Source of the DNA: Sphingomonas aerolata
GTDB taxonomy: Bacteria > Pseudomonadota > Alphaproteobacteria > Sphingomonadales > Sphingomonadaceae
Assembly (NCBI RefSeq): GCF_003046295.1
Contig: NZ_PZZN01000003.1
Location: forward strand, 682,001 to 746,000
Direction: 5' to 3'
Length of the DNA: 64,000 bases
The position numbers were made by a program, and so were the translations under genes. Shown in pieces: positions 8,084-16,217 of the stretch; within the stretch, counting starts at the first letter, position 1; each line of letters begins with the position of its first letter. The notes under the pieces were generated by a model. It saw only the letters and a program-made list of their open reading frames with translations. It was not told the DNA's origin and made no database searches.

Positions 8084-8397
8084 GCTTCGGGCTCCTCGAT
8101 CATGCGGACGGCCTGGGCGAGGCGCAGCGACACCGTATCGGGTCGCGCGCCGCCATCGTTGATCGCGATCCGCAGGCCGCCCGCCGCGCGCCGGCCGACG
8201 AAATCGGCGACCACCGCGTCCCACAGGTCGCGAAAGCCGTGCGCCGCGGTGCTGATCTCAATCGCGCACCGATCGGCCGCGGCGCCGCGCTCGACCAGCA
8301 CTTCCAGATTGCCCGACGCGACCACGCCGACCAGCGCCATCGCGCGCGTGCCGCCCGCGGGGACGGGCGCGGCGATATCGAAATGCAGGATTTCCAT
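8080..8397 (-). CDS. mdcC: malonate decarboxylase delta subunit, acyl carrier protein
   Basis: A 105-aa carrier protein. The prosthetic group 2'-(5''-phosphoribosyl)-3'-dephospho-CoA is attached to a serine, here most probably Ser28 in GVVASGNLEVLVE, the conserved modification site of MdcC. It begins MEILHFDIAAPVPAG as in other MdcC proteins, and length is normal. ATG 8397 lies 12 bases after the mdcA stop with GGGGATAGAAGC just before it. The stop overlaps mdcD (ATGA). Confidence 0.94.
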   Translation of the reverse strand: MEILHFDIAAPVPAGGTRAMALVGVVASGNLEVLVERGAAADRCAIEISTAAHGFRDLWDAVVADFVGRRAAGGLRIAINDGGARPDTVSLRLAQAVRMIEEPEA

Positions 8398-8408
8398 GCT
8401 TCTATCCC

Positions 8409-10055
8409 CTACCAGTTCCGGAACCGGCTCGGCGGCCGGTAGAGCCCGCCCGAGGCGAGCATCAGGTCCTTGATCGAACGCGCGGCGAGCATGTTGCGGT
8501 TCGCGTCGAGCGGGTCGATGCCGAGATCCTCGGGCCGCTGGATGATCTTCCGCTCGCGCAGCCGTTCGACCATCGCCTTGTCGCGGCCGCGGCCGATCTC
8601 GGTAAAGCCCGCCACGCCGCGGATCGCCTGTTCGCGCTCGTCCGCATTGCGGCAGAGCAGCAGATTGGCGATGCCCTCTTCTGTGACGATGTGCGTGGTG
8701 TCGTCGGCGTAGACCATGATCGGTGCGAGATCGAGATCGAGCTTTTCCGCGAGTTCAAGCGCGCCGAGCTTCTCGACGAACAGCGGCGCGTTGCCCTCGC
8801 CGAACGTCTCGCCGATCTGCACCACGAGCTTGCGGCCGCGCCGAAGCGGTGCCGCGGTATCGGGATCCGCCTCCGCGCCGGCCTGCAACCACGGTGCACT
8901 CGGATGGCGCCGGCCGCGCGCATCCGAGCCCATGTTGGGCGCGCCGCCAAAGCCGGCGATGCGGTTCGCGGTGATCGTCGAGCTGTGCCCGGCAAGATCG
9001 ATCTGCAGCGTCGAGCCGATGAACATGTCGCAGGCATACAGCCCTGCGGTCTGGCTGAAGGCGCGGTTCGAGCGGAGCGAGCCGTCGGGGCCGGTGAAGA
9101 AGATGTCGGGCCGCGCGGCGAGATAATCCTCCATCCCGACTTCGGAGCCGAAGCAATGGACCTGCTCGACCCAGCCCGCCTCGATCGCGGGGATCAGTGT
9201 CGGGTGGGGGTTGAGCGCCCAGTGCGTGCAGATCTTGCCCTTCAGGCCGAGCTTCTCGCCATAGGTCGGCAGCAGCAGCTCGATCGCCGCAGTGTTGAAG
9301 CCGATGCCGTGATTCAACCGGCGCACGCCGTAGGGCTGATACAGCCCCTTGATCGCCAGCATCGCGGTCAGGATCTGAGTCTCGGTCATCGCCGCGGGAT
9401 CGCGCGTGAACAGCGGCTCGACATAGAAGGGCCGCCCGGCGTCGAGCACGAAATGGACCTGATCGCCGGGGATGTCGACGCGCGGCAGCGTATCGACGAT
9501 CTCGCCGACCTGCGCGATCACGAGACCGCTGCCGAAGCTCGTCGCCTCGACCACGGTCGGCGTGTCTTCGGTATTGGGGCCGGTATACAGGTTGCCGTGA
9601 CGATCCGCGCTGACCGCGGCGATCAGCGCGACCTGCGGCGTCAGATCGACGAAATAGCGCGCAAACAGTTCGAGATAGGTGTGGATCGCGCCGAGCTCGA
9701 TCTTGCCGCCGAACAGCATCCTCGCGATCCGTGCCGATTGCGGGCCGGAGTAGGAGAAGTCGAGCCGCTTCGCGATGCCGCTGTCGAACACGTCGAGATG
9801 CTCGGGCAGCACGACGCCCGATTGCACCATGTGCAGATCGTGGATCCGCGCCGGGTCCATCGCGGCCAGCCCCTTGGCCAGGACGTCCGCCTGTTTCTGG
9901 TTGTCGCCCTCGAGACAGACCCGGTCACCGGGCCTCAGCACCGCTTCGAGAAAGTCGACGAGCGTTTCGGGATCGACCAGCTTGCCGGTGGCAAAGCCCC
10001 GACCAGCCGCGATCCGCTCCTCGCGCATCTGCTTGCGCGTATTCCATTGCCGCAC
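8409..10055 (-). CDS. mdcA: malonate decarboxylase alpha subunit, acetyl-S-ACP:malonate ACP transferase
   Basis: A 548-aa CoA-transferase-fold subunit that exchanges acetyl for malonyl on the carrier protein MdcC, releasing acetate in each turnover. It opens with WNTRKQMREERI and contains CLEGDNQKQADVLAKGL, DLHMVQSGVVLPEHLDVFD, GNLYTGPNTEDTPTVVEAT and FGGAPNMGSDARGRRHPS, all strongly conserved in MdcA. The C-terminal RPPSRFRNW is also usual. Length matches the family (about 550). It is the first gene of the minus-strand mdcACDEGBH operon, and its promoter must lie in the 118-base gap shared with the divergent madLM operon. Confidence 0.96.
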   Translation of the reverse strand: MRQWNTRKQMREERIAAGRGFATGKLVDPETLVDFLEAVLRPGDRVCLEGDNQKQADVLAKGLAAMDPARIHDLHMVQSGVVLPEHLDVFDSGIAKRLDFSYSGPQSARIARMLFGGKIELGAIHTYLELFARYFVDLTPQVALIAAVSADRHGNLYTGPNTEDTPTVVEATSFGSGLVIAQVGEIVDTLPRVDIPGDQVHFVLDAGRPFYVEPLFTRDPAAMTETQILTAMLAIKGLYQPYGVRRLNHGIGFNTAAIELLLPTYGEKLGLKGKICTHWALNPHPTLIPAIEAGWVEQVHCFGSEVGMEDYLAARPDIFFTGPDGSLRSNRAFSQTAGLYACDMFIGSTLQIDLAGHSSTITANRIAGFGGAPNMGSDARGRRHPSAPWLQAGAEADPDTAAPLRRGRKLVVQIGETFGEGNAPLFVEKLGALELAEKLDLDLAPIMVYADDTTHIVTEEGIANLLLCRNADEREQAIRGVAGFTEIGRGRDKAMVERLRERKIIQRPEDLGIDPLDANRNMLAARSIKDLMLASGGLYRPPSRFRNW

Positions 10056-10083
10056 CGCATCGCCTCCTGACGCTTATTCCGGC

Positions 10084-10163
10084 TCTCTTGTATTCGCTAT
10101 TGCTCCAAACGCAACCCTGTGCATACTTGATGACGTATAAGACGCCAGATCGAATACAGAGAG
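10084..10163. promoter_or_regulatory. divergent mdc/mad control region with paired inverted repeats
   Basis: Between mdcA (-) and the madLM operon (+) there are two candidate operator pairs. CTCTCTTGTATTCG at 10083-10096 is mirrored by CGAATACAGAGAG at 10151-10163 (one base of length difference). Between them ATAC at 10123-10126 faces GTAT at 10135-10138. GntR/FCD proteins usually bind short palindromes of this kind, and such a regulator gene ends the madLM operon. Which repeat is the real site is inference. Confidence 0.4.
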
Positions 10164-10173
10164 AGGATATGCC

Positions 10174-10224
10174 ATGAGCGAGCCCCTACCCGTTGCCGCC
10201 ACAGATGCGGGACGCGGCGCATGA
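10174..10224 (+). CDS. possible 16-aa leader peptide coupled to madL
   Basis: ATG 10174 follows a strong GAGAGGA site and opens a 16-codon frame (MSEPLPVAATDAGRGA) ending in TGA at 10222-10224. The stop overlaps the madL ATG at 10221 as ATGA. madL itself has no good ribosome-binding site, so ribosomes finishing this peptide would naturally restart on madL. It may be a translational-coupling leader. The alternative is that madL begins elsewhere, but no upstream in-frame start is better. Confidence 0.35.
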   Translation: MSEPLPVAATDAGRGA

Positions 10225-10664
10225 TCGCCGGAGTAGCACTGCTCGCGATCTGTACGCTGATCGGGCAATTGCTCGGCGAAGGCCTTGGCGTGCTGCTCGG
10301 CGTGAAAGCCAATGTCGGCGGGGTCGGCATCGCGATGATCCTGCTGATCGCCGCGCGGATGTGGCTGAAGACGCGCGGTCGCTACAATGAAGGCGTGTCG
10401 CGCGGGATCGGCTTCTGGGGTGCGCTGTATATCCCGATCGTCGTCGCGATGGCGGCGCAGCAGGATGTCGTCGCCGCGGTCGAGGGCGGTCCGATCGTGC
10501 TGATCGCGGGCGTCGGCGCGCTGCTGCTGTGCTTCAGCGCGGTCGCGATCATCAGCCGGTTGTCGGGCACGCCCGAGACGATGGACGAGATCGAGGCGCG
10601 CGAGTCGCGTGAAGCCGAGATGGCGATCGCCGCCGGATCCCCCGCCCCGATCACCCCGCGCTGA
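10221..10664 (+). CDS. madL: malonate transporter subunit MadL
   Basis: A 147-aa small subunit of the two-component malonate uptake system MadLM, which imports malonate probably with Na+ or H+. Three to four hydrophobic spans are visible: GVALLAICTLIGQLL, GGVGIAMILLIAARMW, GALYIPIVVAMAA and IVLIAGVGALLLCFSAVAII. GEGLGVLLGVKANVGGVGIA is conserved in MadL. The C-terminal 30 residues are acidic and hydrophilic. It is followed after 11 bases by madM. Confidence 0.93.
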   Translation: MIAGVALLAICTLIGQLLGEGLGVLLGVKANVGGVGIAMILLIAARMWLKTRGRYNEGVSRGIGFWGALYIPIVVAMAAQQDVVAAVEGGPIVLIAGVGALLLCFSAVAIISRLSGTPETMDEIEARESREAEMAIAAGSPAPITPR

Positions 10665-10675
10665 GGACCGAACGC

Positions 10676-11440
10676 ATGGAAATGATCACCAAGGTCCTGA
10701 CCGCCAATGCGCTGCTCACCGCGTTCGCGGTCGTCGGCATCGTCATGTGGCTGTCGAACATCCTGTCCGCCAAGCTGACGATGGGCCGGGTCCACGGCTC
10801 GGCGATCGCGATCCTGATCGGCCTCGCGCTCGCCTTCTGGGGCGGGATCGCGACGGGCGGACACAAGGGGCTCGCCGACCTGCCGATGCTCGCCGGGATC
10901 GGGCTGATGGGCGGCGCGATGCTGCGCGACTTCGCGATCGTCGCGACCGCGTGCGAGGTCGATGTCGAACAGGCGAAGAAGGCGGGGCTGATCGGCGTCG
11001 TCGCGCTGCTGCTCGGCACGATCCTGCCGTTCATCGTCGGCGCGCTGGTCGCGGCGTCGTTCGGCTATACCGATGCGGTGTCGATGACGACGATCGGCGC
11101 GGGCGCGGTCACCTATATCGTCGGGCCGGTCACGGGGGCTGCGATCGGCGCGAGCTCGCCGGTCATCGCGCTGTCGATCGCGACGGGCGTGTTCAAGGCC
11201 GTGATGGTGATGGTCGGCACGCCCTTGGTCGCCGGGCTGATCGGGCTCAACAACCCGCGCAGCGCGATGGTGTTCGGCGGGCTGATGGGGACGGTCAGCG
11301 GCGTGTCAGGCGGGCTTGCCGCGACCGATCGCCGGCTCGTACCTTATGGCGCCTTGACCGCGACCTTCCATACCGGGCTAGGGTGCCTAGTGGCGCCGTC
11401 GATCCTCTATCTGATCGTCCGCGCGATCGTGGGGGGCTGA
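10676..11440 (+). CDS. madM: malonate transporter subunit MadM
   Basis: A 254-aa large subunit of MadLM, polytopic inner-membrane protein with about seven to eight spans. Conserved stretches include KLTMGRVHGSAIAILIG, GLADLPMLAGIGLMGGAML, GAGAVTYIVGPVTGAAIGA and FGGLMGTVSGVSGGLAATD. Together with MadL it supplies the substrate of the divergently encoded decarboxylase. Its stop lies four bases before the GTG start of the regulator gene, so the three genes form one operon. Confidence 0.94.
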   Translation: MEMITKVLTANALLTAFAVVGIVMWLSNILSAKLTMGRVHGSAIAILIGLALAFWGGIATGGHKGLADLPMLAGIGLMGGAMLRDFAIVATACEVDVEQAKKAGLIGVVALLLGTILPFIVGALVAASFGYTDAVSMTTIGAGAVTYIVGPVTGAAIGASSPVIALSIATGVFKAVMVMVGTPLVAGLIGLNNPRSAMVFGGLMGTVSGVSGGLAATDRRLVPYGALTATFHTGLGCLVAPSILYLIVRAIVGG

Positions 11441-11444
11441 CAGC

Positions 11445-12134
11445 GTGGCGGATATCGAGAGCGAAGACACGGGGCTGCTGTCCGACCGGATCCGCAACGC
11501 GCTGACCGATGCGATCTCGTCCGGCGAGCTCGCGCCGGGCACGATGCTCGACGAACAGCAACTGGCCGACCGCTACGGCGCCTCGCGTACCCCGGTCCGC
11601 GAGGCGCTGCGCCAGCTCGCGACCAGCGGGATGGTCGAGGTCCGCCCGCGCCGCGGCGTCATCGTCCGTCATGTCACCGCCGAGGAGGTGATGGACATGT
11701 TCGAGACGATGGCGGAGCTCGAGGCGGTGTGCGTCCGGCTCGCCACCTACCGGATCACGCCGCTAGAACGCAGCCGTCTGCTGCGGGTGCACGAGGCGAG
11801 CGAGGCGGCGGTCGTGGCGGGTGACGTCGACGCCTATGACGCGCTCAACCGTGAGTTCCACGAGGCGATCTACCGCGCGGCGCATAATGATTTTCTGGCC
11901 GATCAGGCAATCGCGGTGCGGACGCGGCTCAACGCGTTCCGCCGGATGCAGCTACGTCAGGACCGCCGCCTCGTCAGCTCGCGCGCGGAGCATGACGCGG
12001 TGATGCGCGCGATCGCCGAGGGCGATGGCGACGAGGCGGCCCGGCGGATGCGCGCGCACATGCTCAACGCCGCCAGCGCGCTCGACAGCTATATCGCGCA
12101 CCAGGACGCCGCGCACGCCAAGCCGGCGGGATGA
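11445..12134 (+). CDS. mdcY: GntR-family FCD-domain regulator of the malonate locus
   Basis: A 229-aa transcription factor starting at GTG 11445. Residues 10-75 are a GntR winged helix (LAPGTMLDEQQLADRYGASR, TPVREALRQLATSGMVEV, RPRRGVIVR). Residues 85-210 form the all-helical FCD ligand-binding domain, with DALNREFHEAIYRAAHND and SRAEHDAVMRAIAEGD giving the likely metal-binding Asp/His residues. Acinetobacter MdcY is a GntR-type repressor of malonate genes relieved by malonate, and the genetic position here supports the same role. It probably acts on the inverted repeats between mdcA and madL. Confidence 0.88.
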   Translation: MADIESEDTGLLSDRIRNALTDAISSGELAPGTMLDEQQLADRYGASRTPVREALRQLATSGMVEVRPRRGVIVRHVTAEEVMDMFETMAELEAVCVRLATYRITPLERSRLLRVHEASEAAVVAGDVDAYDALNREFHEAIYRAAHNDFLADQAIAVRTRLNAFRRMQLRQDRRLVSSRAEHDAVMRAIAEGDGDEAARRMRAHMLNAASALDSYIAHQDAAHAKPAG

Positions 12135-12289
12135 TCGCCCGGCGTGGAGGGTTCCGCCACGTATGAGTCCCCCCGGAGGCATGCTGCGCCGACTGGGATA
12201 TCTACCCAGTGCACTGGTCCTTTCCGATCACGCGGCGGTGGCGCTGACGGCCTAGGGTCGCGGCGACGACCATTGGGAAAAGCAGGACG

Positions 12290-12484
12290 ATGACGGATCA
12301 GGACGACGACCGGCCGCCGCAGACCGGGGGGGCCGGCGAGGCCGCCTATTTTCACGCGCGCGCCGATTGGCACGAGCGGCGCGCCAGCGTGGCGACCGAT
12401 GCCAGCACGGTGACGCTGCATCGCCGGTTCGCGCGATTGTACCGGGCGCGGGCAGCCGACCCTCTAGTATATGAGTACCCATAA
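12290..12484 (+). CDS. small conserved-type hypothetical protein, 64 aa
   Basis: A 64-aa soluble, mixed-charge protein with an AGGA ribosome-binding site seven bases before ATG 12290. After an acidic N-terminus (MTDQDDDRPP) it forms a helical segment, EAAYFHARADWHERRASVAT, then HRRFARLYRARAA. This resembles the tiny alpha-helical proteins frequent in Sphingomonads whose function is not known. It lies between the GntR gene and a lipoprotein gene and may open the stress-type gene run downstream. Confidence 0.5.
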   Translation: MTDQDDDRPPQTGGAGEAAYFHARADWHERRASVATDASTVTLHRRFARLYRARAADPLVYEYP

Positions 12485-12578
12485 TTAGCGCATAAATACC
12501 AGGAACTTACGTCCTGTTTCACGCTTTATGCGTCCGATCCGGAAGCAGTTGCGCTCCTGGAATGTCGGGAGCCCGATC

Positions 12579-12908
12579 ATGAAAAGCCTGTCTGCGACGA
12601 TCGCCTCGCTTGTGTTGATGACGGGAGTCGTCGGCTGTGCGGCACCGGCGACGCGCATATCCTCGGGGTTGCTGCGCTACGGGCTCGACGCGCCGCGCGC
12701 GGATTGCGTCGGCGAGCGGCTCCAGTCGCGCCTGTCGCTCGGGCAGCTCCAGCGGCTCGGCAAGGCGACCGCGGCGTATCGGCAGAACGACACGACGCCG
12801 GGGGCGCTGACGCCGTCCGACCTGATCCGTGTCGCCTCCGAACTGCGCGATCCGGCGATCGCGCTCGAGGTCGGCAAGGCCGCGGCGGGCTGCCGTGTCC
12901 TGCCCTGA
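12579..12908 (+). CDS. small lipoprotein, function unknown
   Basis: A 109-aa lipoprotein. Starting at ATG 12579 gives a proper signal peptide (KSLSATIASLVLMTGVVGC) with lipobox VVGC. An in-frame ATG at 12528 would bury the signal. The mature part is short, helical and positively charged, with two further cysteines (DCVGERL near the middle and GCRVLP at the very end) that could form a disulphide. No family recognised. It lies 40 bases before a CsbD-like gene. Confidence 0.7.
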   Translation: MKSLSATIASLVLMTGVVGCAAPATRISSGLLRYGLDAPRADCVGERLQSRLSLGQLQRLGKATAAYRQNDTTPGALTPSDLIRVASELRDPAIALEVGKAAAGCRVLP

Positions 12909-12948
12909 GCCGAATTGACGTTTCCCCACTTTCGAGAAGGACAAGACG

Positions 12949-13314
12949 ATGAACAAGGACGAATTCCAGGGCGGCGCACGCTATGTCGGCGGCAAGGTCG
13001 AGAAGACGATCGGCGATACCGTCAGCAGCCGTGACTGGCAGGTCGACGGCGTCGTCGATCAGGTCGCGGGCGGCGCACAGAATCTCTACGGCCGCGCGAA
13101 GTCCGCGGTCGCCGATGCGGTCGATGGCGCCCCGGAGCTCGCCGACAAGCTCGGCAGCGACGCCCGCGAGGCCGCCGACCGCGCCGGCCAGCTGGCGCGA
13201 CAGGGCGCGCGGACCGTGCAGGAATCCGCCGAGGACGCACCTTTGCTCTGGGCACTCGGCGCCGCCGCGATCGGCTATGGCCTGGCCTGGCTCGTCCACG
13301 GCCAGCGCGACTGA
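12949..13314 (+). CDS. CsbD-like stress protein with a C-terminal membrane span
   Basis: A 121-aa protein. The N-terminal 60 residues show the CsbD pattern (NKDEFQGGARYVGGKVEKTI, GDTVSSRDWQVDGVVDQVAGG). Then comes an alanine-rich amphipathic helix with repeated A-D/E-K positions and a single C-terminal span (LLWALGAAAIGYGLAWLVHG). CsbD proteins are general-stress proteins of unknown molecular role. The anchored form suggests action at the inner membrane. A good GAAGGA site precedes ATG 12949. The next gene starts five bases after its stop. Confidence 0.8.
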   Translation: MNKDEFQGGARYVGGKVEKTIGDTVSSRDWQVDGVVDQVAGGAQNLYGRAKSAVADAVDGAPELADKLGSDAREAADRAGQLARQGARTVQESAEDAPLLWALGAAAIGYGLAWLVHGQRD

Positions 13315-13318
13315 TCCG

Positions 13319-14851
13319 ATGACCGCCGCCCCCGCCCTCAAGTCGCTGCGCGACTCCGCTGATCTGCGCCATCTGCGCCAGATCATCGCGGGGCTCGACG
13401 AGGGCGTGATCCTGATCGATCCCGACCAGTCGATCCTGTGGGCGAACGCTGCGGCGCTCGCGATGCACGGGGTCGACGCGGTCGAGGATCTGGGGGCGAC
13501 GGTCGACGCCTATCGCGCGAAGTTCCAGCTGCGCTATCGCAACAACCACCGGTTGGGCGACGATGACTATCCGATCGAGCGCGTCGTGTCGGGCGAGGCG
13601 TTTTCGCAGGTGGTGGTCGAGGTGGCGGTCGCGGGCGAGGACAGCCCGCGCTGGGTCCATCAGGTCCGCAGCCTCGTCCTGACCGACGACCAGGACGAGC
13701 CCGAATGCCTCGTCCTGGTCATTCAGGACGTCTCGGCGCAGTTCGAGGCGGAAGACCGGTTCGAGCAGTCGTTTAACGCGAACCCTGCGCCCGCGCTGAT
13801 CTGCCGGCTGTGCGATCTGAAATTCGTGAAGGTCAATCAGGGTTTTCTCGACATGACCGGGCATGAGCGCGACGGGGTGCTCGCGCGCACGCTCTACGAT
13901 CTCGACATCCTCGCGCATGCCGACAAGCGCGACGTGGCGAAGCAGCGGCTGTGCGAGGGGCGGACGATCCCGCAGATGGAGGCCGAACTCGACCTGCCCG
14001 AAGGCGGTACCAAGCTGGTGATCGTCGCGGGCCAGCCGATCGATCTGGCCGAGCAGGCCTGCATGCTGTTCACCTTCGCGGACCTCGAACCGCGTCGCAA
14101 GGCGGAGACCGCGCTGCGCCACAGCGAGGACCGGTTCACGCGTACCTTCTCGCTGGCGCCGGTCGCGCTGGCGATCGGCACGCGCGACGGCCACCGGCTG
14201 TGCGACGTCAACGAGGCGTTCACCGAGCTGACCGGCTATACGGCGGCGGACATCGTCGATCGGCCGCTCGGGGTCGTCGATCTGTGGGAGACCGGTGCGA
14301 TCCAGTACGAGATCGAGGGCGAGATCGCCGCCGACCGGCCGATCCGCGATCGCGAACTGCGGCTCCGATTGAAATCGGGTCAGGTGATCGACGGGATCGT
14401 CTCGAGCGAACCGATCCAGCTTGGAGGCGAACCGTGCATGTTGTGGGCAATGCGCGACATCAGCACGCGCAAGGCATCTGAGCGCGAGCTGGTCCATGCG
14501 ATCGAAGCGGTGATGCAGGATACGAGCTGGCTCAGCCGGTCGATCATGGAGAAGCTCGCGCGGATCCGGACGCCGCAGGCGGATCCGGTCGGCGTCGGGC
14601 TCGACGAGCTGACCCCGCGCGAGCGCGAGGTGCTGGCGCTGATCTGTCGCGGGCTCGACGACAAGTCGATCGCCCGGACGCTCGACGTCTCAGGCAACAC
14701 GGTGCGCAACCATGTCGCGCGGATCTATTCGAAGATCGGGGTCAACCGCCGCAACGCCGCCGCAGCCTGGGCGCGCGCGCGCGGCTTCGACGGAGACTCG
14801 CTGCCCGCGCGTCATCCGGCCGACGCGGCAAGCAAGGAGGTCGCAGCATGA
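13319..14851 (+). CDS. multi-PAS sensor with LuxR-type DNA-binding domain
   Basis: A 510-aa soluble one-component regulator. It has three PAS domains, roughly at residues 15-145 (IIAGLDEGVILIDPDQSILW), 150-265 (FNANPAPALICRLCDLKFVK) and 270-395 (FSLAPVALAIGTRDGHRLCD, NEAFTELTGYTAADI). A helical linker leads to a LuxR/GerE helix-turn-helix at about 435-500 (LTPREREVLALICRGLDDKS, ISRTLDVSG-like IARTLDVSGNTVRNHVARIY). The domain order resembles PAS-LuxR photoreceptor or redox regulators, but the LOV cysteine motif is absent and no haem ligand is evident. It is nested in a run of CsbD-type genes and overlaps the next one by four bases, so it may control this stress operon. Confidence 0.85.
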   Translation: MTAAPALKSLRDSADLRHLRQIIAGLDEGVILIDPDQSILWANAAALAMHGVDAVEDLGATVDAYRAKFQLRYRNNHRLGDDDYPIERVVSGEAFSQVVVEVAVAGEDSPRWVHQVRSLVLTDDQDEPECLVLVIQDVSAQFEAEDRFEQSFNANPAPALICRLCDLKFVKVNQGFLDMTGHERDGVLARTLYDLDILAHADKRDVAKQRLCEGRTIPQMEAELDLPEGGTKLVIVAGQPIDLAEQACMLFTFADLEPRRKAETALRHSEDRFTRTFSLAPVALAIGTRDGHRLCDVNEAFTELTGYTAADIVDRPLGVVDLWETGAIQYEIEGEIAADRPIRDRELRLRLKSGQVIDGIVSSEPIQLGGEPCMLWAMRDISTRKASERELVHAIEAVMQDTSWLSRSIMEKLARIRTPQADPVGVGLDELTPREREVLALICRGLDDKSIARTLDVSGNTVRNHVARIYSKIGVNRRNAAAAWARARGFDGDSLPARHPADAASKEVAA

Positions 14852-15060
14852 CCGACGACACGACACCAGGCGGCAAGGCCGGCAGCAAGACCGGACGCGC
14901 GCGCCAGGCCAAGGGCTCCGTCCAGGAGGCGATCGGCAAGATCATCGGCGACCCCGGTGTCGAACGCAGCGGCCGCCGCGAAAGCAAGGCCGGCGCGAAG
15001 CAGGCCCAGGCCGAGCCGCATGAAACGGATCATTCCATCGACCGCGACGGAGCCGACTGA
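14848..15060 (+). CDS. CsbD family protein
   Basis: A 70-aa hydrophilic CsbD-like protein: GKAGSKTGRARQAKGSVQEA then IGKIIGDPGVERSGRRESKA, rich in Lys, Gly, Ala and Gln and predicted mostly disordered or helical. The start ATG overlaps the stop of the PAS-LuxR gene (ATGA), so translation is coupled. CsbD proteins rise under general stress in many bacteria; their mechanism is unknown. Confidence 0.85.
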   Translation: MTDDTTPGGKAGSKTGRARQAKGSVQEAIGKIIGDPGVERSGRRESKAGAKQAQAEPHETDHSIDRDGAD

Positions 15061-15095
15061 CGCCGTCGCGGGCACATTATTCAACAGGAGCATCT

Positions 15096-15974
15096 ATGAC
15101 GATCAACACGACACCCGGCGTTCTGCCGGCCGACGACCTGCGTCTTGCGAAGACGCCCAGCCGCATATCCTGGGGGGCGATCTTTGCGGGCGTCGTCCTC
15201 GCGATCGCGGTCCAGCTCGTGCTGGGCATTCTCGGCACGGGCATCGGCCTGACCCTGGTCGATCCGGTCGAGGGGACCACGCCGGGCGCTGCGGGCTTCG
15301 GCATCGGTGCCGGGCTGTACTGGATCGTCACGACGATCATCGCGCTTGGCGCGGGCGGATATGCTGCGGCACGCGTCGCCGGCGTGCATGACCGGTTCGA
15401 CGGGCTCGTCCATGGCCTTGTGGTCTGGGGCGTTACGCTGATCCTGACGCTGTACCTGCTGACCTCGGCGGTCGGCGGGATCATCGGCGGCGCCTTCCGC
15501 ACCGTCAGCTCGGTTGCAACCGCAGCCGGGACCGGGATCGGGGCTGCTGCGCCCAAGGTTGCCGACGTCGCCGGCGTCGACACGGGCGACGTCCGCGAAG
15601 AGGCGGCCGCCTATCTGTCGGACGCACCGTCGGATCCTGCACAGATGACGTCGGAACAGGCGCAGAAGGAAGTCTCCAAGCAGCTTCCCGCGCTCGCCCG
15701 TGGCGGGCCGGACGGCGCGCGTGCCGAGAGCCGCATCGTCGACATCGTCGCCGCGCAGCGCAAGATCGCGCGTCCCGAAGCCCAGGCTCAGGTCACGCGC
15801 GCCAAGGCACAGTTCGTCAAGACCAAGGACGAGACGATCGCGACCGCCAAGTCGGCGACCGACACCGCCGCCGGCGCCGCTGCGGGCACGTCGTTCATGG
15901 TGGTGATCGCGCTGCTGATCGGTGCCGCCGCCGCAGGGGCCGGCGCGACCGCCGCGACGCGCCGCCGCATCTGA
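15096..15974 (+). CDS. membrane protein of unknown function in the stress gene run
   Basis: A 292-aa inner-membrane protein with three N-terminal spans (WGAIFAGVVLAIAVQLVLGI, GLYWIVTTIIALGAGGYAAA, LVVWGVTLILTLYLLTSAVG), a long hydrophilic, helical middle section (residues about 135-255) and a last span (MVVIALLIGAAAAGAGATAA) ending in TRRRI. This layout is that of the PhnA-like/TIGR04086-like membrane proteins common in Sphingomonads and rhizobia. Its role is unknown. AACAGGAG lies just before ATG 15096. It is the last gene before the strong terminator at 15999. Confidence 0.72.
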   Translation: MTINTTPGVLPADDLRLAKTPSRISWGAIFAGVVLAIAVQLVLGILGTGIGLTLVDPVEGTTPGAAGFGIGAGLYWIVTTIIALGAGGYAAARVAGVHDRFDGLVHGLVVWGVTLILTLYLLTSAVGGIIGGAFRTVSSVATAAGTGIGAAAPKVADVAGVDTGDVREEAAAYLSDAPSDPAQMTSEQAQKEVSKQLPALARGGPDGARAESRIVDIVAAQRKIARPEAQAQVTRAKAQFVKTKDETIATAKSATDTAAGAAAGTSFMVVIALLIGAAAAGAGATAATRRRI

Positions 15975-15998
15975 TCGCGATACGCCGAGCCTATCTCG

Positions 15999-16034
15999 GG
16001 CGCTGCCGGATCCTCCGGCGGCGCCTTTTTTTTT
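15999..16034 (+). terminator. strong rho-independent terminator
   Basis: GGCGCTGCCGGA at 15999-16010 pairs with TCCGGCGGCGCC at 16014-16025 (one G-T pair), then nine T. It separates the stress gene run from the adhesin gene. Confidence 0.88.
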
Positions 16035-16217
16035 GGCCCGCGCGCTGCCGTGCCATGACCTTGGCTGCGGAATTGATTCCGATAGCGGAATGGTTGCGGC
16101 CCCCCGACCGCGCCGCGCTTTGTCCCTCTCGAGAAGTCAGCAGTTTCGAAGGTCGTCGACGTGCCCGCTGGGACCGTCGGCACCGCCGCGCCGCTGACCC
16201 GCACAGGAGGATGAAGC

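Noticed and set aside
12192..12210. ACTGGG...CCCAGT palindrome after the GntR gene considered as terminator or operator
   Set aside because: Short arms, no T run, and no clear relation to a promoter; not strong enough to list.
12502..12525. GGAAC before the lipoprotein gene considered as an EcfG-type stress promoter
   Set aside because: The matching -10 element (CGTT) is not at the right distance; only a CGCTT is present.
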